Shown: positions 10,386 to 20,960, numbered from the stretch's first letter. The stretch: DNA of 64,000 nt from Lepidostoma basale (GCA_022606425.2 JAHDVF020000437.1:186001-250000); one strand, 5' to 3'. Translations and numbers: made by a program. The notes: generated by a model from the letters alone, not told the origin.

Positions 10386-10860
10386 AATTTAGTTTTGGCC
10401 TTCCTCGACTTTTTTCCCATTCACACTACTTGCATATATCTTTTTAACCATTCTTCCCTCATCCATTCGTTCCACATGTCCAAACCATCTTAGTGACCCT
10501 TTCTTAATTTTATTTTTCACGCATTCATCCGCCTTACATTCATTTCTTACTTCATCATTAAATATTCTATCGTACATTGTTTTTCCGCACATTCTTCTTA
10601 GTGATCTCATTTCTACGGCATTTATCCTACTTTCATCTTTTTTCTACCAACTCCAAGCTTAACTTTCATACATAACATCCATGCACTAGAACACTAGAAC
10701 TTTACTTCAGTCGATATATTTCTATTTGCGTTAATGACTTTGAGCGCACCATTTATTTTATTTCCAGCTCCAATCCTTCTTCCGATATCTTTCTCCATTC
10801 TTCCATCACTTGTTAACATGCTTCCCAGATAAACAAATATTTAACATACATAAAGTACTC
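10386..10860 (-). mobile_element. LINE family A subfamily, internal part
   Basis: Reverse-strand frame 10389-10610 encodes [49 protein letters not shown]. The sequence then continues 5' through GAGNKI blocks to about 10830. It has no 3' tail and several lesions. Confidence 0.7.
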
Positions 10861-10964
10861 GTAATCATTTAAAATATACTCTTCTTTCGGAAATAATCCA
10901 ATTATCCGATTTTTTATTATCTGAATCCGATCCCAATTGATTCGGATAATTAGAGTTGTAAACT

Positions 10965-11320
10965 AACTAACTAACCATCACCTCTAAGGGGTAGGATGAA
11001 CCGCCACACTGTTCTATCATGACATACATCTCTCGCTTCCTCCACACTCATACATCGTGTCATGCACGCATGTCATTTTGTTACTCCTTTAAACGCCTCA
11101 CATGACCAACATTTAATATTTGATTGATTTGATCATGCCAATTTTTCCTCTGCCTTCCACTATTTCTAGCTCCGTTCGCATCGTTAACATATACCTTATT
11201 CACCATTCTGTCACGCTATTTTTTCCATGTATCCAAATCGTCTTTACGACACTTTCATAATTTTGTTCATAACACTTTCATTCGCACCGCATTCAATTCT
11301 TATATTTGTTAAAACTTCAA
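10965..11320 (-). mobile_element. LINE family A, 3' part
   Basis: The AACTAACTAACC tail is followed by reverse-strand C-terminal sequence with small deletions (the GAAGGGG block is shortened). Confidence 0.65.
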
Positions 11321-11339
11321 TTCCGTATTTCGTTTAGCT

Positions 11340-11570
11340 AGAGCATTATCAAGTAGATATTGGAGAAAAAGGAGAAGATATTAGAGAGACCATGTGGAAA
11401 TTGTGGACACCCAGAGATTACCACACCTTGCCCTTCATGGGAAACTAGAGAGAAGAAGGATGTCTGGAGGACCCCCTAAGAGATGGAAAGAAAGCTGGAA
11501 ATCCACGTCGCAACAGGCAGCAAATTCTGCACAATTAGTCCCTAGCGGCCTTCAACATTATAAGAAGATT
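11340..11570 (+). mobile_element. RTE-like LINE (family G) fragment
   Basis: Plus-strand codons give a RRYWRKRRRYYRDHVE-like block, RLPHLALHGKLE and GGPPKRWKESWKST (11394-11520). The downstream 11571-11710 holds TTTTTACAATGGAATTCCAC, also seen at 3633 and 61920. Confidence 0.55.
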
Positions 11571-11710
11571 ATCAAGTACTATTTAATTACGTTTCTCTCT
11601 TCTTGTCCTGTCATTTCCGCGGTGTATAGAGTTTCCAAAGTTTTTACAATGGAATTCCACAGTGTTAACGCCTTGAATTTCAATAAAATTTTAAAAATAT
11701 TATAAATGAA

Positions 11711-11959
11711 TTGCTATGCTTTTCAAATTCACCAAAATCTAGGAAGAATTATTTATTACATACATAACACAATGCACCTAATAAGGAGAGTTCCGTGTGG
11801 GTGCATAGCAAGGGTACTTAAACTGAACTGTGTCATATGCTAATAGGACGAAAAAGAAAATGTTCTACGTTTTACTATTTACACACGTGAGGAGAAACCA
11901 ATATAATCGTGGAATAATTCATAAGAAAAAGGGAATATGTTTATACAAGTGTAATGTCA
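11711..11959. other. no recognisable gene
   Basis: No gene, tail or terminal repeat recognised. Confidence 0.45.
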
Positions 11960-12435
11960 TCTAGGCATACCTGGTGGGGGAGCTGAGCTGCGGGAAGAAA
12001 TACAAGCCCAAGTAAACAAGGCAGCTGCAATCTCTGGGGCTCTAAAATCCACAATATGGAAAAACAAAGACATGGTCATTAAGAGTAATATGAGAATCTA
12101 TAAAACATGCGTAAGACCAATAATATCATATGGCGTCTAAGCAAGGGCAGATAGAGTAAGGACCAAACAAGTTTTGAGGTTTTCCGAAATGAAGACACTG
12201 AGGACGATAGCAGGCAAGACATTGAGAGATCGCGCAAGGAACACCAGAATAAGAGAGATATGTGAGGTTGAGGATATTATAAGATAGAACAGACAGCGAA
12301 AAGGGACTGGTACGGTCATGTTCAAAGAATGGACCCCACCAGATTCCCCTATCAGCCTCATGGGACTCGTCCTCGTGGAAGACCTCTTAAAAGATGAAAG
12401 GACAGCTGAGAGTCTACCTCACACCAGGAGCTTAA
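11960..12435 (+). mobile_element. RTE-like LINE (family G) remnant
   Basis: Encodes EIQAQVNKAAAISGALKST, RIYKTCVRPIISYGV, then LRTIAGKTLRDRARN and RIREICEVEDII. The first two blocks are separated by in-frame stops (for example at TCTAAGCAAGG near 12138). The series follows the usual RTE thumb/C-terminal order. Confidence 0.7.
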
Positions 12436-12982
12436 CGATAAAAAGCAATAAAAAAAACGATATTTTGTAAGAACTGAAGAAATTCTTACATTGCTCGATT
12501 TTCATTTTATTCGTATCAGTGGCAAGAAATCTTTTTATATGCGAGAGGTACAGAGACAGTTAATAGATATATTATCTTTCCGCGATTATGTTGACCTCTC
12601 CTTAGACATTTGATCAGAGTGTGCCTTAAACCGGTTGCCATATGAAAAAACTATATATCGATCACTATCGATATTATGTCATTCGCCGTTCATAAATAGG
12701 TGGAGTAAGTAGGTACTCGCTGTTTATGATAGGTTGCAACACATTTCTATCTCGAGTATTAAGATGACAACACAGATATAAAGTAATAAATGTGTAGATA
12801 TTAACTAAATTTCAGATTTACATATTAAATGCTGCTCCCAGTACTTAATCATGTTTGACATTTCATTTCCCATTTGACACGGTAGGTACTTGTTATTCAT
12901 AATAAATATGTCTACACTTTGTTGTGACTTCATGACGTGAATTCATGTTTAACATCCAGGGTTATTCAGAACAGACAATGAC
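12436..12982. other. no recognisable gene
   Basis: AT-rich; no conserved coding blocks, tails or inverted ends seen. Confidence 0.5.
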
Positions 12983-13760
12983 AGAAATATTATGACTAGG
13001 GAGACTACATGATTAGGGCATTATGTACCTAGATTACATGGCATGGGCATTACAATGACTAGGATATTATTGTGACTATTAGTTGTTAGGTATTTTCATG
13101 ACTAGAGCATTATTTTGATTAAAGCATTATCTTGACTAGAGCATTATCATGACTAGAGCATTATTAAGACTAGAGCATAATCATAACTAGATTATTATCA
13201 TGACTAGAGGTGTATAATGACTAGAGCAGTATCGTGACTAGAGCATTATCACGACTAAAGCGTTATCTTGACTAGAGCGTTATCATGACTAGAGAATTAT
13301 AATGACTGGAGCATTATCATGACTAGAGCATTATCATGACTAGAGCATTATCACGACTGGAGCATTATTATGACTGGAGCATTATGAGAGCACTAGATGA
13401 TTATAGTAAAATAACTGGAGCATTATCATGACTAGACCATTATCGTGACTAGAGGATTATCACGACTAAAGCATTATCTTGACTGGAGCATTATCATGAC
13501 TAAAGCATTATTGAGACTAGAGCATAATCATGTCTAGATGATTATAGTATAATAACTAGAGCATTATCATGACTTGACCGCTATCGTGACTAGAGCATTA
13601 TCATGACTAGATTATCATGCATTATCATGACTAGAGGTTTATCATGGCTCGAGGTTTATCATGACTAGAGGATTATCATGACTAGAGCATAATCATGATT
13701 AGAGCATATCATGACCAGAGAATTATCATGACTAGGGCATTACCAGGAGACTACATTACC
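12983..13760. repeat. 17-bp minisatellite
   Basis: About 45 imperfect copies of a 17-bp unit close to TGACTAGAGCATTATCA, giving ~780 bp of array. Central units (13290-13350) are the most regular. Edge units are diverged (ACTAGGGAGACTACA at both ends). Stop codons (TAG, TGA) recur in every unit, so the array is not coding. Confidence 0.9.
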
Positions 13761-13814
13761 AGGGTTACGATAAGGACATTATGCATCTTGACTTATCGTT
13801 ATACGTAATACTTG

Positions 13815-13970
13815 TGACTTGGGAAAGAATGGAACCCACCAGACTCCCTTATATTGCACTGCATAAACAGCCTCACGGGACTTCTTAAAGATGAAAGGAC
13901 AGCTGGTAGTCTACCCCACAGGAGGAGTAACACTCTGGAGAACAGACCGCATAGGTCTAAAAATATAATA
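13815..13970 (+). mobile_element. LINE family G, 3' fragment
   Basis: Matches the RMDPTRFPYQPHGT-type end at 12315-12430 (GAATGGAACCCACCAGACTC, AAAGATGAAAGGACAGCTG). It ends near AACAGACCGCATAGGTCT. Confidence 0.55.
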
Positions 13971-14397
13971 TGTATTGTATATTTAGAATTACTCGTATTA
14001 TATCACTTAATACACTGAGATAATGCTTTCATTTTCAATGAGACCACATTCAAATGTTAGGCATAGGAGTAAATAGGGCGCTGTATGAGTCTATAAGATC
14101 GAGAACCGCAATGTGTGGAAACAGGTTTACTGATGGGAAAGTATGTATCCAGCTTGACTCAGTGTATATCCAACGATGCGGTCATTGAATATTATTATGC
14201 AGATAGCATGCAAGCTGTTATGAATGAAATCCATACACTCCCACGCGTGGACCACCTTTCCAAAGGACTTTTCTACAACCATTTTACCGGTGACAAAATG
14301 AAAGAACAATCACATAGTTTAGAGCACTTAAAGTTGTCATCGTAAAAAATGATTTTTCCAAAACGCTAAACGCTAAACGCAGTGCGTAATGGTGTTA
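13971..14397. other. mostly unassigned, with LINE family A trace
   Basis: The small ORF at 14115-14345 has no recognised homology. Positions 14330-14395 contain AAGTTGTCATCG and CAGTGCGTAATGGTGTTATT, a trace of family A. Confidence 0.4.
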
Positions 14398-15029
14398 TTA
14401 TTATTATTTTGTTGAATCGCTCTTTACATCATGACAGCATGAGCCAAATCGATGTAAAGAGTATTATAGCTATTAAAGTGATTCTCGTGACATTTTTTTG
14501 TTTTTTTGTTTTAAAGGAATATAGAAGTTCCCGCCACATACTGTTATAGGGCGTTATAGGGCGTAGCGGCGCCCTTTTGTTAGCCTCGCTCGTACACTCC
14601 CTAAGCCTGTCCCCGGTCCATCCGGGACTTACATTTAAAGACGGCAACAACAAGGGGGTGCCAGACCACATTTAATCTACCCCATCTTACTTCTATGCTC
14701 CGCTGTACTTTATTGAATAAATAAACATAATATATAATACATGAAAATTTTAGGAACATTATATAAATGATAAAAAGAATGATACACCACAAGCACATAC
14801 AGTGGGAAGATTAGGAGAGGCAGAGGAGACAAATGCGGGATGGGAAAAAAATGTGGAGTACAGTGATAGGTGTACATGTGATAGGTAGCTAATCTATCGC
14901 CATTTTAGTGTCACGTAAATTCTACACCAGACCAAAGACAGTGTGACAATCACACTGCCCTCGCCGGGATTCGAACCCGGAACCTTCGGAGTGGCAGTCA
15001 ATGCACTTACCACTCGGCCACGAAGGTCG
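14398..15029 (-). mobile_element. tRNA-derived SINE-1, split by a nested retroposon
   Basis: The minus strand has perfect RNA polymerase III boxes: box A TGGCCGAGTGG (complement of 15010-15020) and box B GGTTCGAATCC (complement of 14967-14977). A body follows with ACTGTCTTTGGTCTGG and AATCTATCGCC. The 3' part lies at 14398-14486, beyond an inserted family F retroposon (14487-14870). Other copies are at 18280, 39846, 45090, 60655 and 62815, so this is a SINE and not a tRNA gene. Confidence 0.85.
14487..14870 (-). mobile_element. family F poly(A) retroposon nested in SINE-1
   Basis: The minus-strand element has its poly(A) end at the left (T-rich run at 14487). It carries CTGTTATAGGGCGTAGCGGC, GTCCCGGATGGACCGG and GATTAAATGTGGTCTGGC (as complement). 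It ends at the right near GTGGAGTACAGT, the same limit as in the copy starting at 34656, which suggests a full-length ~380-bp unit. Not assigned to a known family. Confidence 0.7.
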
Positions 15030-15592
15030 TCATTGTACCGACCCTTATGTGAATTGAATCATGGAACTGGCAAAAGAAGGATGAAAGTAGAATAAATGCA
15101 GTAGAAATAAGATCGCTTAGACGAATGTGTGTAAAAAAAGGGGATGATATTTTTTTTTATTTACATAAAAAAAAATAGCTCATTATTATTAAGAAGGAAT
15201 CCGATCGTGTCTAGGCTTGAACCCAAGTCCTCTGGATCAGGAGCTAAACGTTCTGTCTCCTAGACCACCACCTGATTAGATAGAGTGTCGAATGAAAACA
15301 TGAGAAGTGAATGTAGTGCGAATGAAAGTGTTATACAACAAAATAATGATGGTTTGGAGACATGGAAAGAAAAAGTATGTATCGACGATTAAACTGAACT
15401 AGAAATAGAGGAAGATCGATAAAAACGTTGCACGATCTAATAAATCAAATATTGAATTTTGACCACATGGGAAGCGGAGAAATCGACGTGCGAGCATTAC
15501 AAGACGTATGAATGTTGAAGAATCGAGAGTAGTATGTCAGGAAAGAATACCTACCCCTTCTGGGAGACAGCGTGATGGTTAGTTAGTTAGCG
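15030..15592 (+). mobile_element. LINE family A copy carrying SINE-2 insertion
   Basis: Starts with TGTACCGACCCTTATGTG and CATGGAACTGGCAAAAGAAG, and ends with GACAGCGTGATGGTTAGTTA. An unrelated SINE (15145-15285) splits the coding remains between RMC and the SNENMRSEC block. Confidence 0.75.
15145..15285 (-). mobile_element. tRNA-derived SINE-2
   Basis: The minus strand holds a tRNA-like head: GGTGGTCTAGGAGACAG as box A region, then GGGTTCAAGCCTAGACACG as box B region. A second copy is at 24805-24930. The A-rich left end (ATTTACATAAAAAAAAAT) is probably the 3' tail. Confidence 0.6.
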
Positions 15593-15639
15593 TAGGGTCG
15601 ACGTGCCTTAGAAAGAATAATACGAAACAGTTATTTTTT

Positions 15640-16500
15640 ATTTACTTACTTACACAGCTGATGTCGTCTACTTTTGGACATAGACCTCCTCCAATCTTCA
15701 TCCCACATGTCTATCTTTTATCTTTTGCATCCTCTTCTTCTTCTTCGATGGCCCTACAGCCCATATCGAGCCTTAGCCTCCAGTATTCTTCGCCTCCAAC
15801 TCCTCCTGTCCTCCGCTTCGACCCTCCAATCTGACACTCTTAACAATCTTGTTCCATCTCTCCCAACTTCATCCTCCCATCGCAGCCTTGGTCGTCCAAT
15901 TGGTCTTCTACCACCTGGGTGCCACTCCAGCAATCTTTTTGGGGTTCGCGATGACGGCATCCTCTGTACGTGACCGGCCCATCTCAGTCTATTCAGTCTG
16001 GCCTGTGTGGAGAGACTGGGAGCTTTGTAAATATTGTACAGCTCGTCATTATGCCGCACTCTCCAGCCTTCACCGTCATTCACAGGCCCCAGAATTCTGC
16101 GCAGCACCCTTCTCTCACAAGTATCCAGTCGCTCTGCAGATTTCGCTGTCATTGTCCACGCCTCACACCCATAGGTCACTACTGTTCGGATGATTGTTTT
16201 ATACAGGGTGATTTTGGTTTTCCAGTGTACGTTTCTTGATTTGAGCGCTGGAAGTAGAGAGAAGAATGTTTTGTTATCGATTGTGATCTTTTTCTATCTA
16301 TCTTTTGCATCCAGTTATCAGCAAATTTTCTTATGTCGTCAGACCATCGTATTCCCGATCTTCTACGTATTTCAGTATTTCTTATTCGGTCTGAGAGTCT
16401 TATGTATGACTCTTTCGTGTTTCTTTTGTGCTACACGGAGACTCTTGATGGTCGATTTGGTGAGGGAAGGGTTTCTGCTCCATATTTCAGTATTTTTCAA
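15640..16500 (-). mobile_element. LINE remnant (family I) hosting a nested LINE
   Basis: The 3' part at 15640-15732 contains TGGACATAGACCTCCTCCAA, the common end signature of insect LINE tails. Its continuation at 16299-16500 encodes, on the minus strand, a RRSGIRWSDDIRKFADNWMQ-like block. The two parts are separated by the family D insertion 15733-16298. The repeated bases at the join show they were once continuous. Confidence 0.65.
15733..16298 (-). mobile_element. RTE-like LINE (family D) insertion with 14-bp TSD
   Basis: The reverse-strand frame 15754-16179 encodes MTYGCEAWTMTAKSAERLD, CERRVLRRILGP, LNRLRWAGHVQRM and GRPRLRWEDEVGRD, the C-terminus of an RTE-type ORF2, followed by a GAA-type tail. 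The direct repeat TATCTTTTGCATCC (15719-15732 and 16299-16312) flanks it. The uninterrupted 141-residue frame suggests a fairly recent insertion. Confidence 0.85.
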
Positions 16501-16739
16501 TCGTATAGTCTATTTTATTTACTATTTATATAATAGTGTGGAAATTTACTCATAGTTCTAGGGAATGACATATTTCGCCTTTCTAATTCATTACTATTAT
16601 CACATATAATATTATCACATTTGATAAACTATAATATAATTTTTTTCTAGAAAAAAAAGACGATTGCATTCATATAAATAATTTAACACAGAGTTTCATA
16701 GTATATTCAATAAACAATAAAATAAATCATATTAACTGT

Positions 16740-16935
16740 TCAACATTAAAAGCTGTTACGGTATCCCAATTTTTTATTATTTTTCATTTATTTAATCGGT
16801 TGGCAAAACAGCTGTCGGGAAATATAAATATATTATAAAAAATGTGATACAATAACAGCTTTAAAATTTGAACGGTTAGTAATATTGACTGATCATAGCG
16901 TTTCGGCTAAAACAATGGACTATTTAAATAATTCA
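16740..16935 (+). other. remnant of hammerhead-like palindromic element
   Basis: Contains AATCGGTTGGCAAAACAGCT followed by GTCGGGAAAT (3' half of the ribozyme-like core, GAAA changed to AAAA). At the right end it has CGTTTCGGCTAAAACAATGG, which also occurs inverted at 7625-7650 and 7850-7870. Confidence 0.4.
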
Positions 16936-16983
16936 CACATAAAGGTTGGTACTATAACACCTTTGTGCACTACGTATTAACTT

Positions 16984-17021
16984 TCTTCTTCTTCTTCAAT
17001 GGCCCAACAGCCCATATCGAC
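16984..17021 (-). mobile_element. 38-bp family D micro-insertion with TSD
   Basis: Only the last bases of family D (GGCTGTTGGGCCATTGAAG as complement, plus GAA tail) lie between perfect copies of TATTAACTT at 16975-16983 and 17022-17030. The target duplication shows this is a complete, extremely 5'-truncated retrotransposition event. Confidence 0.85.
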
Positions 17022-17030
17022 TATTAACTT

Positions 17031-17389
17031 TATTAAATTAAAATTAGTTTACAAATGTAGATAATGACAAAATGGTAATAAGCCACTCTTGGACGCAGTA
17101 ATTATCTTTACGTAAGACAGGGTGGACACGCGACATGTGTAAATTCACCGCTGTTTATTGCAAATTATCGTAAAGCTGAGAACTCCCATGAAACATGAGA
17201 ATAATTACCCCCCGGGGGTTTCGGGGGCGGCTGTTACGCCAGTGCATATGTCGCATGCTTTTACCCTCTCGCTAACACTGACGTTTCTGAAATTCACAAA
17301 AGTAAATGAAGTTATTTGATATCAATAAAACATTAATAGAATGCAATATTGTTGCACGAGCTGCATTTAATAAAATAAGAACCTTCTTT
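17031..17389. other. no recognisable gene
   Basis: Includes a C/G-rich patch (CCCCGGGGGTTTCGGGGGCG near 17210). No ORF or known repeat seen. Confidence 0.45.
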
Positions 17390-17810
17390 TGCAACGATAA
17401 TCTAAACTTGAAACTCTGACAAAGAATAAATAAATGTTCTGCTATATGGCTGCGAAACCTGGACTCTAAAAGTGAATGTAAAGAACCGTTTGTTTTAAAT
17501 AGGGACTTAGAGGAGTCCCACCGTTTTTCCGTTGTTATAGGCGTACTTCGCCTTTGCTTCGATTCCGTATGTCATTATGGGCCTGATGCATGTTTTATAA
17601 ATTCTAACTTTGCTTTCTACTAGCATATGCTTATTGTCCCAGACAGTGTCCCTTAGACATCCGGAGATAACTGCAGCTTTATCAGTCTGTTCTTTAACTT
17701 CAATAAATAGATCGCTGCAACTAGATATCTTCACATCCAGATATCTGAACTTCATGACATGTTCTATGGGTTTATCGTCTACAACCAACTAGCATCTGAG
17801 AGGCTGTCTG
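17390..17810. mobile_element. two LINE fragments in opposite orientation
   Basis: Positions 17390-17495 (+) encode LKL*Q.I..CSAIWLRNLDSKSEC-like remains of the element also found at 58096. Positions 17500-17810 (-) encode family G: DDKPIEHVMKFRYLDVKI, AVISGCLRDTVWDNKHML and RIYKTCIRPIMTYGIEA (frame 17507-17788). Confidence 0.65.
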
Positions 17811-18022
17811 GATATTGTTAGACATTTTGTTTTTGCGACGGATATAATCATATTATACCTCTCAGACGCAAGATGGAACGTAAATTCTCAGTTCATTAAC
17901 TCAGTTCAGCAAATTGGAGCCGACCTCCAAGCAGTAATTGACGTCGTCAGAACTTTAAGCTAAGTGTTAGATTTTGATCAAACGTCTTTCAAGATCTTTA
18001 GATTACGAGTATTATTATTATT

Positions 18023-18238
18023 ATTTTAAATAATAATGAAATAAAACGGTTATTTTTAACTACTTCCACTTTTGTGTTTATTTTGACAGCGACGGGTTTC
18101 GCCAGGCTTGCTGGCATCGACAGACTGGTTTGGATCAGTCTGTCGATGCCAGCGAGCGTGGCGAAACCGGTCGCTGTCGAAATTAAGACAAAAGTGGAAG
18201 TAGTTAAAAATAACCGTTTTATTTCATTATTATTTAAA
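18023..18238. mobile_element. palindromic element with hammerhead-like arms
   Basis: A long inverted repeat with arms 18023-18129 and 18133-18238 separated by only a few bases. Right arm at 18140-18172 (+): CTGTCGA, T, stem GCCA/TGGC, GAAA, palindrome CCGG, TCG. The left arm carries the same motif on the minus strand with a 5-bp stem. Both ends continue into TTAAATAATAATGAAATAAA-type sequence. Related to 40076-40235. Confidence 0.75.
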
Positions 18239-18279
18239 ATTAACTTCCATCAAGAGATTTCAGTAAAATCATTTGATTA

Positions 18280-18514
18280 TAGGTATTATTATTTTGTTGA
18301 ATCGCTCTTTACATCATAACAGCATGAGCCAAATCGATGTAAATAGTATTATAGCTTTCATAGTGATTCTCGTGACATGTAATATGTAGCTAATCTATCG
18401 CCATTGTCACGTGAAAAGACAGTGTGACAATCACACTGCCCTCGCCGGGAATCGAACCCGGAACCTTCGGGGTGGCTCGCAATGCACTCACCACTCGGTC
18501 ACGAAGGTCGTCGT
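18280..18514 (-). mobile_element. SINE-1 copy
   Basis: An uninterrupted reverse-strand copy of the tRNA-derived SINE. The box B region GGTTCGATTCC and box A TGACCGAGTGG are visible as complements, and the 3' end contains TTGTTGAATCGCTCTTTACA. It shows what the split copy at 14398-15029 looked like before insertion. Confidence 0.8.
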
Positions 18515-18844
18515 CGTAGATCGTCTTGATCCCTGTTTATATTAGTAATTGGATCGAGAATATTCTTATAAGAACAGTAGCTAAAGTGTTAACTCTATGC
18601 ACATTTCATGTATTGACTACATTTACCTGAATAATTATCTTAATTTCTAATAAATAAGTTATAGTGCAGGTTTAACGCTATATAGACTCGTACTATTAAT
18701 TTTAGAAGTTTCATTCGGTTTATGTAATAATTTGATTACTCGAGTATGTGGAATGTATGCATTTAAATGTGGTTGAGAACAACTGTGTGTCGGAATTTCC
18801 AACGTAAAATTCGCTACTTAAGTGTCACGTTCGTTGCTGTAGAC

Positions 18845-19258
18845 CAGTGGTTCCCAAACTTTTCGCCCGTGGACCCCTTGTTGTTTTTTTTATTTTTTGC
18901 AGACCCCACACTTTCGTAATATTGTTTTTTTTACAATAACGGATATTTTAATTACAATTTTTGTAGTTCATCAGCGACTTCCTTCTAGTGGAATTCGGCA
19001 GCGACCAGTTTTTTTAGCTCATCAAGAAGCTAAAAAAAATATGACCAATTTTCACGATGGAGCTTAAAAAAGGTTGTCGCTGATTTCGACAGGCCGATTT
19101 TCGCGAATGAGCTTAAAAAGGTCGATAACGGAAAATAACCTCAGAACCCCCTGACGTTGTTCATAGACCCCCAAAAACAATTTAAATTTTCCGCGGACCT
19201 CCTGAAAGATCCCATGGACCCCTCTGGGAGTCCGTACGGACCACTTTGAGAACCACTG
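18845..19258. mobile_element. hAT-like non-autonomous element (MITE) with 8-bp TSD
   Basis: Terminal inverted repeats CAGTGGTTCCCAAACTTTT (left) and its imperfect complement TTTGAGAACCACTG (right), with exact 8-bp duplications CTGTAGAC at 18837-18844 and 19259-19266. The 8-bp duplication and CAGTGG end are characteristic of hAT elements (established). The 414-bp interior has no transposase ORF. Confidence 0.9.
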
Positions 19259-19307
19259 CTGTAGACAAAACTGCTAACTGAGGCATATTGGTTCTTTATT
19301 AATCATT

Positions 19308-19735
19308 TAGTACACAATGGTGATCTTGTACCGACCCTTATGTATGTAAGTGAAGCATGGAACTGGCGAAAGAAGAATGAAAGTAGAATAAATGCATTAG
19401 ATCTCTTAGGCAAATGTGTGATACTCTGTGTATGATAGTGTCGAATGAAAAATAATAAGTGAATCGGTGCGAATGATGGTGTTATGAACAAAATAATGAA
19501 AGGATCATTTAGATGGTTTGGACACATGAAAATAATGAATGACGAAAGAATGGTAAAAAAAGTATATGTTAACGATGTAAATGGAACTTAAAGTAGAGAA
19601 AGGCCGAGGAAAATGTGGCACGATAAAATAAATAAAATATTATGATATGTCAGGAAAGAAAAGTGTGGCAGTCCATTCTTTCTCCCTACCCATTCGGGGA
19701 GACGGCGTGATGGTTAGTAAGTTAGTTTTAGTTAG
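19308..19735 (+). mobile_element. LINE family A, 3' part
   Basis: Runs from TGTACCGACCCTTATGTATG through decayed coding sequence to GACGGCGTGATGGTTAGTAA. There is an internal deletion between NKI and ICQERKVW. Confidence 0.75.
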
Positions 19736-19796
19736 TTTAATAATCATTTAGTAAGGAAGTGGGGTTGCTTTTGCTTTTCGGTAAAATAATCCTATA

Positions 19797-20250
19797 TTCT
19801 TCTTCTTCTTCTTTCGGTGCCGTGTCGGGTCCCCCCAACGTTGGCGCTCACTACAGTAAAGGCATCTCTATCCTGCACCATTAAAAACAGGTTCTGAACT
19901 CTTGTTATTCCTGTCCACTCTTTTTCGCCATAGTGATTCCTGGGAAAAGGTGACCAGAGTGGTTTCTCGTTGCCTTCTCTGGTGGATTTTTCTGTCGGGG
20001 TTACCTTCCCTTAGCTGGTTGGATCTGGTTTGGAGTCCCCAGAAACTCGCCTTTCATCCCCTCGTTATCTGCTGTGATCACACGGTTATGAATGTGATCC
20101 CATTGCCCGGGGCTCGCGACAGGGACGCTAACGAGTTGGACTAGTCAGTAGTGTTGCCGGTGGAATGCAACTGGGCGTTTCGCAGCATTTTATAGAATCA
20201 CATCCTCCAGCAAGATGTGACTCGCCGCGATCCTACTGACAATTCAAACC
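19797..20250 (-). mobile_element. LINE 3' end and adjacent unassigned repeat
   Basis: The CTTCTTCTTC tail and GGGTCCCCCCAACGTTGGCG (19825-19850) match, as complement, the end of the LINE at 58570-58609. The following 19900-20250 contains AAGATGTGACTCGCCGCGAT and GGGGCTCGCGACAGGGACG and looks repeat-derived, but I cannot name it. Confidence 0.5.
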
Positions 20251-20694
20251 CCTTTATTACAATTATATAATATAACATTGAACACTTTTATTTGCGGTTT
20301 GCGATTTAAAAAAAATGTCCAAATATAAACTGTTCTTTGTGCAGATACGCGAAATTCGCGTGCAACGTTTCGAAAGCAATACTTTTCTCAAGGCAATTTA
20401 AACTCGATTCTCGGGTCAAGGCAAGTAGAAATTACTGGGGCATTCGTTGATTATATGTGATCGAATACGTCTATAGTTAAGAGAATGTGTGTCATTATTA
20501 TGACAGGTAAGCTAGGAATTAAAATAATTTACGAGTTCTTGATTAATAGAAAAAATATTTCATCTGAATCAATAATAAAAAATAACGTGTTTTTTAAAAC
20601 ATATCTATTGAACAAATTTCAACAAAAAATATGCATATTTTCTTACATTTCTTATTTAATGTTTCCCCAATAAATTGTATAAAATTCATGATTT
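20251..20694. other. AT-rich stretch with faint ribozyme-like motif
   Basis: No gene. Around 20340-20400 the minus strand reads CCTTGAGAAAAGTATTGCTT then TCGAAACGTTGC, a weak relative of the hammerhead-like motifs. Confidence 0.35.
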
Positions 20695-20960
20695 AATTGT
20701 ATCTCAATAGAGACGAAGATGCAAATTGGAAACTGAATATGGTTGATCAAGGTGTTTACAGGACTTATGACCTGTCATTGGTTGGGTTAAGTGTACACTT
20801 TATGTAATTACAACATTCCCCATTCCACCTTTGTTATGACCGTGTCTGACAAATTTTTGGAAGTTGTTTATATGTTAAAGTCCAACGCCAGAATTCACAT
20901 GTCAGTTTCAATGCGCCATCTATGAAGACTTGACGGACTGCACTCGTCCTTCTTAAGTGT
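20695..20960 (+). mobile_element. family E element
   Basis: Matches 8990-9215 (ATTGTATCTCAATAGAGACG onward) and extends further to GCGCCATCTATGAAGACTTG. Its left end is missing. Confidence 0.6.

Noticed and set aside
12983..13760. CRISPR-like array
   Set aside because: Units are contiguous 17-bp tandem repeats without spacers, in an insect genome.
14950..15029. tRNA gene on the minus strand
   Set aside because: Box A and box B are perfect, but the unit continues into a common body and recurs at five other places in variously mutated form, so it is a SINE head.
15849..16239. Two overlapping plus-strand ORFs of ~100 residues
   Set aside because: They lie opposite the intact LINE family D frame on the minus strand and show no motif of their own.
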